DNA from: Clostridium sp. 'White wine YQ'
GTDB lineage: Bacteria; Bacillota; Clostridia; Clostridiales; Clostridiaceae
Direction of reading: 5' to 3'
Assembly: GCF_028728205.1 (NCBI RefSeq)
Contig: NZ_JAQYUU010000001.1
Coordinates: 2,216,082-2,280,081, forward strand
Length of the DNA stretch: 64,000 bases
The notes under the pieces were generated by a model. That model was not told the DNA's origin. It saw only the letters and a list, made by a program, of their open reading frames with translations, and searched no databases. Below are positions 63,268 to 64,000 of the stretch, in pieces (position 1 is the stretch's first letter; the number at the start of each line of letters is the position of its first letter). The position numbers and the translations under genes were made by a program.

Positions 63268-64000
63268 CTAATTCACTAAATAATTTTCTACACTTTCAAT
63301 TTGTTTTTTAAATAGTAGTGGCTCCAATTTAAAGTACTCCACCTCTTGAACAAAATGTAGGTAAATCTTCTTATCTAATGCCTCTATGCTATTTAAAAAT
63401 GTAAAAATATCTTCTCTAATATAGGTCTCATATTGCGCATTGATTTCAATATAAAAATCCTTAATTGAATTTTCTGATTGATATCTTAAAATTTCATCTC
63501 TAATTAACATTAATATATAAGATAATGAAAGCCTATTTCCTTTTCCTTTACAAAGTTCACAATCTTCCTCAATATATTCAAAGATGCTTTTTCCACTTCT
63601 TGTTCTTGATATCTGAACTAAATTTAGTTCTGTAAAAGGATATATAGTTGTTCTTTTCTTATCTTTTTCAAGTCCTTTTGATAGGATATTAAGCACTTGC
63701 TGCTTATCCTCTTCATTTCTCATATCAATAAAATCTATTAAGATTATTCCGCCTAAATTTCTTAATCTTATTTGTCTAGCAATTTCTAATGCAGCTTCTT
63801 TATTTGTTTCTTCAGCTACTCTTTCAGTTTGCTTTCCTTTAGTATGTTTACCTGAATTAACATCGATAACGTACATTGCTTCTGTTTTATCAATGATAAT
63901 CCATCCACCTGAGTTTAATTGCACTTTCTTATGTCTTAGTGAAAGTATTTCTTTTTCTATATGGTAGAAATCAAAAAGGCTTCTCTCTTCATCATATAAA
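63268..64000 (-). CDS. rng: Ribonuclease G/E family protein, partial (5' end outside window)
   Basis: The C-terminal 243 residues of an RNase E/G family endoribonuclease are visible. The frame runs without stop to the right edge, reading DEERSLFDFYHIEKEI before LNSGGWIIIDKTEAMYVIDV. The catalytic acidic residues are in IDVNSGKHTKGK and ILIDFIDM, and a zinc-link-type pair is seen in EEDCELCKGKG. It processes rRNA and decays mRNA. Its stop lies just upstream of the rplU promoter, as is usual for the rng-rplU arrangement. Any GTG start near 63924 is internal. Confidence 0.92.
   Translation of the reverse strand, partial: LYDEERSLFDFYHIEKEILSLRHKKVQLNSGGWIIIDKTEAMYVIDVNSGKHTKGKQTERVAEETNKEAALEIARQIRLRNLGGIILIDFIDMRNEEDKQQVLNILSKGLEKDKKRTTIYPFTELNLVQISRTRSGKSIFEYIEEDCELCKGKGNRLSLSYILMLIRDEILRYQSENSIKDFYIEINAQYETYIREDIFTFLNSIEALDKKIYLHFVQEVEYFKLEPLLFKKQIESVENYLVN

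Overview
The window is very AT-rich, with Shine-Dalgarno sites of the AGGAGG type, intrinsic terminators after almost every transcription unit, spore-germination genes, a two-subunit transketolase, a SAM-I riboswitch and a CIRCE element. Together these point to a spore-forming anaerobe of the genus Clostridium (sensu stricto). The species cannot be fixed from the sequence alone.

Layout. 1-3.7 kb: molybdate ABC transporter modABC, convergent with a helix-turn-helix/periplasmic-binding-domain regulator. 4-13 kb: two chemoreceptors, an HD-GYP c-di-GMP phosphodiesterase and a gerK-type germinant receptor whose B gene is divergent from the A-C pair. 13-16.5 kb: a membrane-anchored propeller-like protein and a CorC/HlyC protein. 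16.6-21.9 kb: an ABC exporter (ATPase and large FtsX permease) with its own response regulator and histidine kinase, preceded by a terminator-like hairpin in the leader. 22-24.2 kb: a polytopic membrane protein and a nitroreductase. 24.3-26.9 kb: a compact phage-derived lysis and repressor module (endolysin, holin, divergent XRE repressor and ImmA-type protein) with repeated operator-like sites and no integrase. 27-31 kb: CIRCE-controlled htpG and a GGDEF-EAL protein.

31.3-49.7 kb looks like an accessory block. Its left end carries a 16-codon relic of an rlmD-type 3' end. A decayed 0.5 kb copy of the rlmD 3' half lies at 34.8-35.3 kb, and intact rlmD lies at 49.7-51.1 kb. The first compartment holds a GNAT protein, an FMN-binding protein and a divergent MocR/PdxR regulator. 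The second holds a phosphohexomutase and a 13-gene operon on the minus strand: 6-phosphogluconate dehydrogenase, a 2-hydroxyacid dehydrogenase, an HcxA-like dehydrogenase, mannose-family PTS IIC-IID-IIB, an unknown membrane protein, PTS IIA, mannonate dehydratase, KDPG aldolase, a HAD phosphatase and the two transketolase subunits. A divergent RpiR regulator faces it. The operon reads as PTS import of a sugar acid followed by pentose-phosphate and KDPG cleavage routes. No KDG kinase is present.

51-64 kb is mostly conserved backbone: an RDD protein, metNIQ behind a SAM-I riboswitch, a DUF350-like protein, a ComEA-like protein, a D,D-carboxypeptidase, an RluA-family pseudouridine synthase, then the minus-strand series LCP protein, yqeK, nadD, yhbY, obgE, rpmA, prp and rplU (with an L21 leader). 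The partial RNase G gene runs off the right edge.
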